From: Brockia lithotrophica
Lineage (GTDB): Bacteria > Bacillota > Bacilli > Thermicanales > DSM-22653
Reading direction: 5' to 3'
Assembly: GCF_003633725.1 (NCBI RefSeq)
Contig: NZ_RBIJ01000004.1
Location: forward strand, 1-64,000
Length of the DNA stretch: 64,000 bases
This document shows positions 1 to 7,482 of this stretch, piece by piece. The number at the start of each line of letters is the position of its first letter. Position 1 is the stretch's first letter. The notes beneath the pieces are model-generated. The model was not told where the DNA came from. It saw nothing but the letters and a program-made list of their open reading frames with translations, and did not search any database. The translations under genes were made by a program, and so were the position numbers.

Positions 1-744
1 GGCCGAATGCGCACTTATCTTCCCCAAGGCCGCATTCTTCACGCCACCGTAAGCCGTGAAGCCGACCGGTGGTTCGTGAGCCTCACGGTAGAAGAGGAAG
101 TGCCCGACCCTACTCCACCAAAAGGGCCGGCGGCGGGAGTCGATGTGGGGCTTGAGAGTTTTCTCACGCTGGCCAATGAGGCGGGGAACATCTGGAAACT
201 TGGCGCGCCGAAGCCGCTTCAGAAGATACTTCAGAAGATACTTAAGAAGCTAAAGCGCGAGCAACGGAAACTCTCGCGACGCGGCAAACGAGACCGAAAC
301 GGAAAACTTGTAGAGCGCACGAAGAACTACGAAAAGGCGCGCCTTGAACTTGCCAGACTCCACCGCCGGGTTCAAAACATCCGGTTGGACTTCCTCCACA
401 AGCTCACGACCGAACTCGTCCGGACGCATCCGGTGATCGCGATTGAAGATCTAAACGTCGCCGGCATGCTCAAAAATGACCGCCTTGCCCGGCACATTGC
501 CGACGTCGGCTGGAGCACCTTCCGGACGCTCCTCGAGGCGAAAGCCAAGCTTCGGGGAGTGCGGATGGTGAAGGTAAACCGCTTTGAGCCGACGTCGAAG
601 ACGTGTTCTGTCTGCGGGTCCGTACTTTCTGAGCTTCCGCTTTCTGTCCGAGCGTGGACGTGTCCGGTGTGCGGCACACGCCACGACCGAGACGAAAACG
701 CGGCGAAGAACCTGCTCAAATTTGCCCTGGCAGTCGGCGCGTAG
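1..744 (+). CDS. tnpB: TnpB-type RNA-guided endonuclease, 5' truncated by window
   Basis: This is the C-terminal 247 codons of a TnpB (IS605 OrfB) protein; the frame is open at base 1, so the true start lies upstream (full proteins are usually 370-420 residues). The first RuvC motif is GVDVGLESFL, the second contains AIEDLNVAGML with its catalytic Glu, and the C-terminus has a CxxC...CxxC zinc ribbon (TCSVCG and TCPVCG) followed by HDRDENAAKN, which supplies the third RuvC acidic residue. All catalytic motifs in the visible part are intact. TnpB proteins are guided DNA nucleases that help keep IS605 elements in the genome, with a guide RNA made from the 3' end of the gene and the right end. 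Known family, no fresh inference about activity. Confidence 0.9.
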   Translation, partial: GRMRTYLPQGRILHATVSREADRWFVSLTVEEEVPDPTPPKGPAAGVDVGLESFLTLANEAGNIWKLGAPKPLQKILQKILKKLKREQRKLSRRGKRDRNGKLVERTKNYEKARLELARLHRRVQNIRLDFLHKLTTELVRTHPVIAIEDLNVAGMLKNDRLARHIADVGWSTFRTLLEAKAKLRGVRMVKVNRFEPTSKTCSVCGSVLSELPLSVRAWTCPVCGTRHDRDENAAKNLLKFALAVGA

Positions 745-848
745 ACTGCCCTACCGCGAGTTCCGCGGGAAGTTACGCCTGTGGAGAGGAGCTATGCGGC
801 GGAACGGGAAATCCGGTCTACGAGCACCTCCTCGTGGAAGCAGGAAGC
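745..848 (+). ncRNA. Candidate omegaRNA (reRNA) scaffold at IS right end
   Basis: The bases after the tnpB stop are G+C-rich, can form short stems and end in GTGGAAGCAGGAAGC. In characterised IS605 elements the omegaRNA spans the tnpB 3' end and the right end, and its guide is the DNA just past the element. By analogy the guide would be roughly 849-868 here. The location follows from family knowledge; the transcript itself is not shown by the sequence. Confidence 0.4.
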
Positions 849-1056
849 ACTCGGGGCATTTGCCCATGTGTTGCGGAACGGTACCATCGCCTGTCCTTCG
901 GTGGGATACCCTTAGCCTCCTTCGGGGTAGCGAATTGGATAGATCTCGTATACCTCGCGGGCAAAGATTCCGTGGTGTTCCTCCCCGGGAATTTTTTGCG
1001 ACAATAGGTCCGGGTGCCTAGCTGAGGATTCGACTTGCTCCGGGGGTACGGGAAAC

Positions 1057-1719
1057 TTGTGGGCGGTTGTTTTCGATTTGGACGGCGTCCTCGTAGATAC
1101 GGCGAAACTCCACGCCGAGGCATGGAGGCGCCTCGCCGGGGAACTCGGGATCTCCCTTTCCGAGGAGTTTCTCCGTTCGCTTCGGGGTCTGAACCGCATG
1201 GACTCCCTCGACCGTATCCTCGAGTGGGGTGGGCGGACGGAAGTGGGGCCTGCGGAGCGAGAACGCCTTGCCGAGCGGAAAAATCGGTGGTACGTGGAAA
1301 GCCTCGAACATCTAACTCCGCGCGACGTGCTTCCCGGAGTCGTCGAGCTTCTCGACGGACTTGCCTTCTATAGGGTTCCCGTGGCAGTGGCTTCTTCGAG
1401 CAAGAATGCGCGCTTGGTGCTCGAGCGCACCGGATTGGCGAAGCGCTTTTCCGTCGTCGTCGATGGGAATGCGGTGCTTCGGGCAAAGCCGGACCCGACG
1501 ATCTTCCTCGAGGCTTTCCGTCGGCTCGGCGTTTTCCCGCAGGACGGAGTCGTCGTCGAGGATGCGGCATCCGGAGTAGAGGCCGCCCGCCGCGCAGGAG
1601 CACGCGTCGTCGGGGTTGGTCGACCGGAAGAACTCCCCGGAGCAGATCTCGTGGTTTCGGACTTGCGCGAACTCACCGTAGCTCGCCTCAAGGCGTTGGT
1701 AGATTCCGCCGCGCCCTGA
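1057..1719 (+). CDS. pgmB: Beta-phosphoglucomutase-like HAD phosphatase
   Basis: 220-residue HAD-superfamily protein of the beta-phosphoglucomutase class, which interconverts beta-glucose 1-phosphate and glucose 6-phosphate after phosphorolysis of maltose or trehalose. Motif I is FDLDGVLVDT at residues 5-14, with the usual two Asp residues, followed by an alpha-helical cap carrying LRGLNRMDSLDRILE, very close to the cap motif of lactococcal PgmB. Later come ASSSKNA (motif II) and VVVEDAASGVEAARRAGA (motif IV). The assigned start is TTG, since the next in-frame methionine is inside the cap; a G-rich stretch lies about 10 bases upstream. No phosphorylase gene is in the window, but the maltodextrin locus starts about 14 kb downstream and offers a matching pathway. 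A related HAD phosphatase remains possible. Confidence 0.8.
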   Translation: MWAVVFDLDGVLVDTAKLHAEAWRRLAGELGISLSEEFLRSLRGLNRMDSLDRILEWGGRTEVGPAERERLAERKNRWYVESLEHLTPRDVLPGVVELLDGLAFYRVPVAVASSSKNARLVLERTGLAKRFSVVVDGNAVLRAKPDPTIFLEAFRRLGVFPQDGVVVEDAASGVEAARRAGARVVGVGRPEELPGADLVVSDLRELTVARLKALVDSAAP

Positions 1720-1816
1720 ACACGTTCGGTGGAGAGATTGGCGATTTTGCGGATGTCCCTGCCCTTACGGAAAGAAGCCGTGTGGGCAGTAGAGATTGCT
1801 TGAGGAGGGACAGAAG

Positions 1817-2512
1817 ATGAAGGGGAGGGTACGCCGCGTCGTCGGCGTAGGTCTCATCGTCGTAGGAGTGCTCGTCCTCGGGTACGCTGCTGTGGCGAAG
1901 TGGTTAGGCGCGCGCGAGCTTGCGCCCTGGCGCGAGGCGGCAGACGAAGTGGAAAGGGAGGTTCCCGCAGGGGCGCTTACCGGAGACGTGGGTTCTCCCC
2001 CGTGCCTCACCCTCCCGCCCAAGCTCCAGGAAAACCTCAACACGCCGGGCGTCGTTGCCGCCCTCTACCTCACCAAGACGAAGGAACTCATTCCAATTCG
2101 CAAGGCGGCGACGATTCGAGAAGCGGAAAAGCTCCAGACCGCCGCGGGCATCATCCCGTGGGAGACCCTTCGCACGTGGAGCGGTAGGTGGGACGAGGAA
2201 GGAATCAACGTTGGCCTTGCGGGGCACGCGACGGCGCTCTACGCGGCGGTATTCAACCGCCTCGAGGAATACGCGGTAGGGGATTCGTTCCTCGTGTTTA
2301 CCCGCGAGGGCGCCTTCGCGTACCGCGTATTCGACGTGCGCGTGGTAAAGGACACGGAAGGTTGGGTACTCGATCCCGTGCCGGGCAAGACGGTCGTCAC
2401 GCTTGTGACGTGTACGCCCAAAGGAGCCGTTCGTCCCGACCGACTGATCGTCCGCGGAGAACTCGTTCGCACCTACGGGGCAGGAGAGTGCCCGACGACC
2501 GACGGGAGGTAG
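1817..2512 (+). CDS. Sortase family transpeptidase (class D-like)
   Basis: 231-residue membrane-anchored sortase. An N-terminal transmembrane helix (about residues 7-27, GVGLIVVGVLVLGYAAVA) is followed by an extracellular beta-barrel with the catalytic triad His-137 (LAGHATA), Cys-199 (TLVTCTP) and Arg-209 (DRLIV). Sortases join secreted proteins with an LPxTG-type signal to the cell wall. The ATG at 1817 is preceded by AGGAGGG with 7-base spacing; an upstream in-frame TTG at 1796 has no such site. In canonical sortases the motif after the catalytic His is usually GHR, here GHA. No protein with a clear LPxTG-like sorting signal is encoded in the window, so its substrate is elsewhere or unusual. 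Confidence 0.82.
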   Translation: MKGRVRRVVGVGLIVVGVLVLGYAAVAKWLGARELAPWREAADEVEREVPAGALTGDVGSPPCLTLPPKLQENLNTPGVVAALYLTKTKELIPIRKAATIREAEKLQTAAGIIPWETLRTWSGRWDEEGINVGLAGHATALYAAVFNRLEEYAVGDSFLVFTREGAFAYRVFDVRVVKDTEGWVLDPVPGKTVVTLVTCTPKGAVRPDRLIVRGELVRTYGAGECPTTDGR

Positions 2513-2549
2513 TTCGGTCAAAGCAAAAACTCCGGCGGATTCCCGTCTG

Positions 2550-2725
2550 AGAGGGAAGCTTCCCCTACTTGGGAAAAGAGCTTAGCGCTCCCTAAACTAC
2601 TTCGGGCAGGGGAGGATAGATCAACTTGCGCCCCTGCTTGAAGAGGGGCAGCGGCAGTTGTACGGCTTTCGAGGGGTGAAGAATCCCTCTTTCGGACAAA
2701 GCGGCGTGGGCGCGGCAAAGCCGTA
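2550..2725. ncRNA. Stem-rich non-coding segment, possible structured RNA
   Basis: No credible protein is encoded here, but there are several strong inverted repeats: GGGAAGCTTCCC (2553-2564), GCAGGGG/CCCCTGC (2606-2612 with 2631-2637), GAGGG/CCCTC (2671-2675 with 2685-2689) and a long-range TACGGCTTT/AAAGCCGTA (2661-2669 with 2717-2725) enclosing the previous one. Nested stems of this sort suggest a folded RNA of roughly 180 bases. The loop GTGAAGAAT recalls HEARO/IscB omegaRNAs, but I cannot confirm that, and no iscB gene follows. Orientation is not established. Confidence 0.3.
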
Positions 2726-2784
2726 ACGGGTTGGGTGCACTGGGTATGTGTCAATTTTGTTGCATAGGTCAACCTTGGGATTTA

Positions 2785-2814
2785 TTGACGGGATATTCGT
2801 ACCTGTGCTATCTT
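2785..2814 (+). promoter_or_regulatory. SigmaA-type promoter, copy 1 of catalase leader
   Basis: TTGACG (2785-2790), 18-base spacer, TATCTT (2809-2814). It sits just upstream of the truncated copy of the manganese-catalase start region, as does a similar promoter at 8804-8831. Confidence 0.5.
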
Positions 2815-2831
2815 TACCTCAATGCCGGAGT

Positions 2832-2905
2832 TACCCTGATTCGGGATTTCGCCAAACCCAAAAGCTTAGCGCAGGAGACGAAGTCGAGGAGGCGAGTGAA
2901 CGAAA
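2832..2905 (+). repeat. Direct repeat, copy 1 (catalase leader and first codons)
   Basis: A 74-base block matches 8826-8899 without gaps at about 63 of 74 positions, in the same orientation. It ends with GAGGAGG and GTGAACGAAA, the ribosome-binding site and first codons of a manganese-catalase-like gene. After this copy the frame reads only six codons before a stop at 2914, so this is a severed gene start. Confidence 0.8.
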
Positions 2906-3076
2906 CGGGAGATTGAACGGCGCAGGAGGGAGGGTCGTGGGAAGCCCCTCAGAGAAGCGAGTCCTAGGCCAGGAACCGGCGTTCCTGGCGGCGGATGAGG
3001 AGATCGCGGAGGTGCTCGGCGATTGGGTAGGATCCTTTGTATAAATAGTTAAGATTAACGCAAAAATAAGTAATAA
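2906..3076. other. Unassigned sequence after severed catalase start
   Basis: Contains the tail of a reading frame that stops at 3044 and ends in an acidic, Glu-rich stretch (DEEIAEVLGDW). I recognise no family, and no start with a ribosome-binding site precedes it. From about 3035 the sequence changes sharply to A+T-rich, marking the edge of the foreign-looking segment that contains the next genes. Confidence 0.3.
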
Positions 3077-3107
3077 TTGCCGCCGTTTTGTTAAAACAAG
3101 GCGGTAA
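3077..3107 (+). promoter_or_regulatory. Inverted repeat in leader of permease/SpoIIM gene
   Basis: CCGCC-GTTTT (3080-3089), loop GTT, then AAAAC, a two-base bulge and GGCGG (to 3104), flanked by TTG/TAA. The right arm holds the only purine-rich stretch near the ATG at 3116 (AAGGCGG), so the folded form could hide the ribosome-binding site; it could equally be a protein operator. Inference only. Confidence 0.4.
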
Positions 3108-3115
3108 CCTGGAAT

Positions 3116-5329
3116 ATGAACATTAAAATAGTTATTTTACAGTTTTTGCGAATGGAGCGCCGATCTATCCCTCATTTTTTGAAAGCTTTTTCCCCTTACT
3201 TGGCAGATAAACCTTTATTTCACCTTTTCTATCGTGTAATTGAGGTTCTCATGAGTAGCGCGCTGGTTCTTTTTTTGGTGATTCGTGCGAGCGATGGGTG
3301 GGGGCCGGGCGTAGCGGGGACGGCACTCCTTGTTTTTTATACCTATACCTTTCTTTTTTCAGCTATTTCAATACGTCCGGATATATTGCAAAGAGAATAT
3401 AATTTTTCTTTTTATCGTATGAGCCGGACCAGCGATGAATCGCTTTACCGCAGCGTGCTGTGGGTGGACGTTGCGGCCCGCTGGCTGTATCATCTTCCCC
3501 GCCGCCTCCCTTTTATGGTCGGGTCGATGAGCGTCATGGGGATGCGGGCCATCCCGCTCATGATGCTCGGTGATGCGTTGGCCCTTGCTGCCTACATGCA
3601 TCGGGCGACGCGGGGGCTGGGAGAAACCGCAGGGCTTCAAACGCTGCGGGCGGTACTCAAAGGCATCCTGGAACGGGGAATCGTTGGCCTTTTTGCTTAT
3701 GGGATAGGGGTTTTGACTGCCCGTTTCCTTGAAATCATCCGAGGGGTTACGCTGCATCGGGGGATTTCGCTCGAGACGTGGCTTGCGGCCGAGGCGGCCG
3801 TTCGCTCCGAAGTGAGGCGCTTCCTTGAAGCGTTTTCTCTTTCACCTTCCGCCGTGACGGCGTTTGTGGAGGGGCCGATGTGGATCGGGGCGCTTCTCTT
3901 CGTCCCGGGACTGGTGCTTCTTGCCGTCTTTTATTCCACGCGATTTCAGATCGAGCCCGCTGTAAAGACATTTCGGATGCCGCGCCTGATCGTTGAACGA
4001 TGCTTGTCGGTAGAGAGGAGCTCGCATCGGCTCGAGGGAGCGTTCGTTTTGGACCGGCTCCGGCTGCTTCGTCGTCAGGACCGGCTCGCTCATCCCTGGT
4101 GGATGTGGGGAGTACCGACGGGTTTTGTTGCCGCTTTGGCCTTTGTCTTGCCGGTCCTTCAGCTGGCCCACAACCCGTATGCGCGTGCGTTTTTGTTCTT
4201 CATTGTTTTTTTCTTTGCTTTGCGAAGCGTGGCCGATGAAATTCAGTTTTATTTTCAGGATGTCTTCTACTATCGCTCTGATCTTCGTCGTCTTCCACTT
4301 TATCATCTTCTCGGAGTGGAGCGGCTGGAGACGTTTTTGCGGAGCAAGATGGAACTTCTCTCATGCCTCGTGCGGCGCATCGCCGGAGTGCCGCTCGTGA
4401 TTCTGGGGACTGTGGCGTTCATTTTTCTCGGGGTTCATACGGTAATCCTCGGAGTAGTTGCCGCGTTAGTATTTCACATTTTTCTCAAGGGCGCCGTGTT
4501 CTTGGCCGCATCATTTCCGTATCGGAGGTTTTTGCTGGCATTTCAATTGAAAGAGTTTCGCCTTCGTCCACCGGAGGAAGAGCGTATTGAAGAGCATATG
4601 TTCCAAATCGTTGTTGACTACCCCCAAAGAGTGCTCGTCTATGCTTCGATCCTCGGAAGCCTGATCGTCGCCATGTTCGGGCTTGTTCGGGGTGCGGGGT
4701 GGCTCGTTTACGGATTGGCCTTCTTTGGGATCTGGACGCTGTTTTTGATGACCCGGTACCGGGAGGCCTTTGGGGTTACCCCGGAACGGGAAAAGTGGGC
4801 GTCGCTTTCATTCTGGCTTTCGGCGACCGGGGCGTCGCTTTTCGTCTTTGGGATTGGAGTCGTGGGAGGGTTTGCAGTTAGCGGCGGTTTGGGAGAGATC
4901 ATCGGCGCTTTCGGTTCGATTGTATCTCCTTCTCTCTCATGGGAAACGATCCTCTTCAACAATGCTCGGGTGGCACTTTTGCTCTTTGCTTTGGGACTGG
5001 TGAGCTTTGGCTTTGGTGCGCTCCTCGTTCTCCTCTTCCAAGGCTTTGTGCTCGGGGGGAGCGTGCGCATCGCGGTGGACGCTGTCGGCTGGGAGTTGGT
5101 GTTCCGGAAGATTTTGCCCCATGCTTTTTTAGAGATCGCGGCTGTAAGCCTCATCGCCGGCGCTTCCTTCACTGGATTGCGTGTACTCCGATCCATTCGG
5201 CGAGAGGGAAGGATCTCCGGTGAGCTTCTTAGAACTTGGCTTCAGGAAGTCGCGTGGGCTCTCTTGCTCGGGGCGATCCTTCTCACCGTGGCAGCGTTCG
5301 TGGAAGCGTATGTTTCTTCTCGGGGGTGA
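3116..5329 (+). CDS. ABC-2-like membrane permease with C-terminal SpoIIM-like domain
   Basis: 737-residue polytopic membrane protein, with about a dozen hydrophobic segments. The N-terminal ~560 residues look like a large ABC-2-type permease without recognisable catalytic motifs. The last ~130 residues start with NNARVALLLFALGLVSFGFG and continue with a hydrophobic stretch and ILPHAFLEIAA, matching the SpoIIM/DUF95 family pattern (N-x-R at the membrane edge, then PHG/A-x-x-E). The gene is followed after 8 bases by an ABC ATPase, so the two presumably form one transporter. The substrate is unknown. The first ~100 codons are more A+T-rich than the rest, suggesting acquired DNA. The SpoIIM call is by motif and moderately sure; the fold of the N-terminal part is inferred from hydrophobicity and context. 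Confidence 0.65.
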   Translation: MNIKIVILQFLRMERRSIPHFLKAFSPYLADKPLFHLFYRVIEVLMSSALVLFLVIRASDGWGPGVAGTALLVFYTYTFLFSAISIRPDILQREYNFSFYRMSRTSDESLYRSVLWVDVAARWLYHLPRRLPFMVGSMSVMGMRAIPLMMLGDALALAAYMHRATRGLGETAGLQTLRAVLKGILERGIVGLFAYGIGVLTARFLEIIRGVTLHRGISLETWLAAEAAVRSEVRRFLEAFSLSPSAVTAFVEGPMWIGALLFVPGLVLLAVFYSTRFQIEPAVKTFRMPRLIVERCLSVERSSHRLEGAFVLDRLRLLRRQDRLAHPWWMWGVPTGFVAALAFVLPVLQLAHNPYARAFLFFIVFFFALRSVADEIQFYFQDVFYYRSDLRRLPLYHLLGVERLETFLRSKMELLSCLVRRIAGVPLVILGTVAFIFLGVHTVILGVVAALVFHIFLKGAVFLAASFPYRRFLLAFQLKEFRLRPPEEERIEEHMFQIVVDYPQRVLVYASILGSLIVAMFGLVRGAGWLVYGLAFFGIWTLFLMTRYREAFGVTPEREKWASLSFWLSATGASLFVFGIGVVGGFAVSGGLGEIIGAFGSIVSPSLSWETILFNNARVALLLFALGLVSFGFGALLVLLFQGFVLGGSVRIAVDAVGWELVFRKILPHAFLEIAAVSLIAGASFTGLRVLRSIRREGRISGELLRTWLQEVAWALLLGAILLTVAAFVEAYVSSRG

Positions 5330-5337
5330 GGGAAGGC

Positions 5338-6003
5338 ATGTCAGGACAGCGTCATCTGCTTGTTCTTCGGGATCTTGTCTTTTCTTACACGACCGACGGA
5401 AGTCCGCCGCTTTTTGACGGACTGAACTTTGAGATCGCTCAGGGAGAAAAAATTCTTCTCGTTGGGCCGAACGGGGCCGGCAAGACGACGCTCCTGAATC
5501 TGCTGGCTGGTCTGCTTGAGTCCTACCGCCCTCGCTATCAGGCATTCTGGGCGGGGAAGCCGGTTCGCCTACAGGAAATTCGTCCCGAGATCGCCTATGC
5601 GCCGGATGAAGATTATCTTTTCGACGAGCTTACGGCCGAGGAGCACATCGAGGTGTTTCGGGCGCTCTGGACGGTTCAGCCGACGTACCGAAGCGATGTG
5701 CTGGATCTGCTCCGGCGATTCGGGCTGGCCGAGATCACAAAGCCAGTGGGACGGTACTCCCGCGGCATGCGTCGGAAGCTCTTCCTGTCTCTCATCCTCG
5801 CCCGCCGCGCCTCGCTTTGTCTTTTGGATGAGCCATTCAACGCGCTCGATCAGCAAAGCATCGAGGCGCTCATTTCCTTCATCGAGATGAACCCGGGCGC
5901 GTGCGTGCTTGTCGCGCATCGGCCGCCGGAGGCCCTTCGGATGGACCGCGTCATCGATATACGAACTTTCACGCGATCTGACGCTTCTTCTACCCGAGAG
6001 TGA
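5338..6003 (+). CDS. ABC transporter ATP-binding protein
   Basis: 221-residue cytoplasmic ATPase. Walker A is GPNGAGKTT (about residues 43-51), the signature region is YSRGMRRKL (a diverged LSGGQ, as often in ABC-2 exporters), and Walker B is LCLLDEP, followed by an H-loop His in VLVAHR. Start ATG follows GAGGGAAGG closely and lies 8 bases after the stop of the permease/SpoIIM gene, so the two are one operon. It powers that membrane partner; export of a lipid, peptide or polymer would be typical for this subclass but is not shown. Confidence 0.85.
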   Translation: MSGQRHLLVLRDLVFSYTTDGSPPLFDGLNFEIAQGEKILLVGPNGAGKTTLLNLLAGLLESYRPRYQAFWAGKPVRLQEIRPEIAYAPDEDYLFDELTAEEHIEVFRALWTVQPTYRSDVLDLLRRFGLAEITKPVGRYSRGMRRKLFLSLILARRASLCLLDEPFNALDQQSIEALISFIEMNPGACVLVAHRPPEALRMDRVIDIRTFTRSDASSTRE

Positions 6004-6026
6004 ATTCAGAAAGGAGAATGGACATC

Positions 6027-6188
6027 ATGAAAAGTCTCTTCGTTTCCTTCTTGTTATACGTCCCGTTCATCGTGATCGCGCTTATTTTGAAGTTCTACGG
6101 GATTACGTCGCCTTACGTCGTCGAACTGCTTATCGCCGGTATCTTCATCGTTGGTGCCATGGAGCGGCGACGCCATTTACGGCGCTAA
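6027..6188 (+). CDS. Small membrane protein, unknown function
   Basis: 53 residues with two hydrophobic helices (about residues 5-22 and 28-46), short Lys at the start and an Arg-rich tail ERRRHLRR, so both ends are probably cytoplasmic. AAGGAG at 6011-6016 gives a 10-base spacing to this ATG; ATG at 6018 is too close. It is 24 bases after the ABC ATPase and likely the third gene of that operon. I do not recognise a family. It could be a small subunit or regulator of the transporter. Confidence 0.55.
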   Translation: MKSLFVSFLLYVPFIVIALILKFYGITSPYVVELLIAGIFIVGAMERRRHLRR

Positions 6189-6553
6189 CCATGACTTGTC
6201 TTTGGTAAGCTAAGTAAACAGAGAGACATAAGGATCTTTCGATGTTAGTTTGGCGGGGCCAGGATGGTGAAGCGGCCGAAGGCGTGGCGGTGGGAGCGAT
6301 CGAGGGCAAGTGTTTCACCATGTGGCACGACGGATGAATCGGCATGAAGCATGGACCCGGCAACTGGCTCGAGTGGCCGGGGAAGGCTTGAGATCCATTT
6401 GTCGGCACTGAAAGGCTCTACAGAGACCGGCCGCGGGTCAAACAGATGCTGCGTGAGTTGGCCCGAGCGGAGTAACGGTTGTGGTGAAGAGAACCGGTGC
6501 CAGTGAGGTCTTTGCTTACCGAACGTTGACACACACCAATTTCGTCACACTTT
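6189..6553. other. Unassigned 365-base stretch, possibly decayed mobile DNA
   Basis: G+C-rich sequence between two operons. Frames on both strands carry repeated stops, and no start has a good ribosome-binding site. Short peptides such as RDRPRVKQMLRELARAE look transposase-like, but I cannot name a family. From about 6520 it turns A+T-rich, with tandem TTGACACA-like words (6526, 6554) that may include a weak promoter for the next gene. Confidence 0.3.
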
Positions 6554-6701
6554 TTGACACAAAATATACACAAAATGTTATTTAACACCACTTTACGGGA
6601 TATTACCGCTGTTGATAACATACAATTGGGAGGTTACATGCATTCCAAGGGAGAAAGGAGAATAAAAAATGGCCGTAACTTTGTAGACAAGCGGTGGCTC
6701 T

Positions 6702-7469
6702 TTGTTCTCCTCTTCTAAAACAAATGTCCAGACCGTTTCAGCTGCTTACAGCAATGCTATTGCAATTTCTAAAGGAAGCACAAAGTCAGCGACAGCAAGT
6801 CAGGATCGTTTAGAAATTTCCCGAGAAGCAAAGCAACTTTTCGCAGCCAAGCAGAATACCTCGAATTCTTGGGTGAATACTGTAAGAATCTGGTTACAGC
6901 AGCCGGTGGAATGGTTAAAAAAGGCGGGGAGCTTTGCGCTTGAAGCCGCCGAAGCAGGGCTTAACTTTCTGGTACTCGATGATATTCGCGCCCTTTTTAA
7001 TCCCAATGTCAGCAATACGGACAAAATTCTTTCTTTGATTTCACTCTTTCCCGCGGGGAAAGTGACGAAAGCCGGAAAGTTATATGCGTTACTAAAAAAA
7101 TACGGCAAAGGAGAAATGGTTGATGCTTTATCTAAGATGGGCAATGTATTAAAATACAACCGTAAAGCCGTTTTGATGGAAGGTAATTCAAAAGAAGGAT
7201 GGAAGCACATTGTAGAAAATCATATCATTGGAAAACCTGGAAAGTCACTGTTTCCAAAGCATATGGGAGAAGTGCAGATTAAAAATTTAATCATAGAGAG
7301 CGTGGAGAAAGGTAGTGTTTTCAAGAAACAAAGAGATGGCGCCATAGTAGTGTATTTGTATAGACTAAATAAGTATGGAATCAGTGAAATGCTTACGGTC
7401 GTTGATAGCAACGGAATAATTCGTACTTCTTTTCCAACCAAGGGTACAAGTGTTTTTAGAAAAAAATAA
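6702..7469 (+). CDS. Putative polymorphic toxin with C-terminal nuclease-like domain
   Basis: 255-residue protein in A+T-rich DNA unlike the surroundings. The N-terminus is low-complexity (Ser/Thr/Lys) and carries DRLEISREAKQLF, similar to a motif in small flagellar and export-related proteins. Residues about 85-125 (DIRALFNPN...SLFPAGKVTKAGK) look like a pre-toxin linker. The last 100 residues have GWKHIVENHI, an FP motif and RTSFPT near the end, as in BECR-fold RNase toxins with a His and a Ser/Thr. The next gene, 13 bases on, fits an immunity protein. Start is unclear: a strong site (AAGGAG, 6655-6660) leads to ATG 6669 in this frame, but codon 6 is TAG (6684-6686); the TTG at 6702 lacks a ribosome-binding site. 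It may be a nonsense mutant. The toxin call is by pattern, not proven. Confidence 0.5.
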   Translation: MFSSSKTNVQTVSAAYSNAIAISKGSTKSATASQDRLEISREAKQLFAAKQNTSNSWVNTVRIWLQQPVEWLKKAGSFALEAAEAGLNFLVLDDIRALFNPNVSNTDKILSLISLFPAGKVTKAGKLYALLKKYGKGEMVDALSKMGNVLKYNRKAVLMEGNSKEGWKHIVENHIIGKPGKSLFPKHMGEVQIKNLIIESVEKGSVFKKQRDGAIVVYLYRLNKYGISEMLTVVDSNGIIRTSFPTKGTSVFRKK

Positions 7470-7482
7470 GGAGGTGTGTTAC

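Larger units (their letters stand above)
1..848 (+). mobile_element. IS200/IS605-family element, right-hand part
   Basis: The window opens inside an insertion sequence whose left part lies upstream. The visible part is a tnpB reading frame followed by about 100 bases of non-coding sequence ending in GTGGAAGCAGGAAGC (834-848), the kind of 3' end seen in many IS200/IS605 and IS1341-type elements. No tnpA transposase is visible, so it may be upstream, or this may be a tnpB-only element. The exact right boundary is inferred. Confidence 0.6.

Noticed and set aside
2748-3044. 98-codon open frame across the first repeat copy
   Set aside because: It runs through a promoter and ribosome-binding site in a different frame, and has no start signal or family match.
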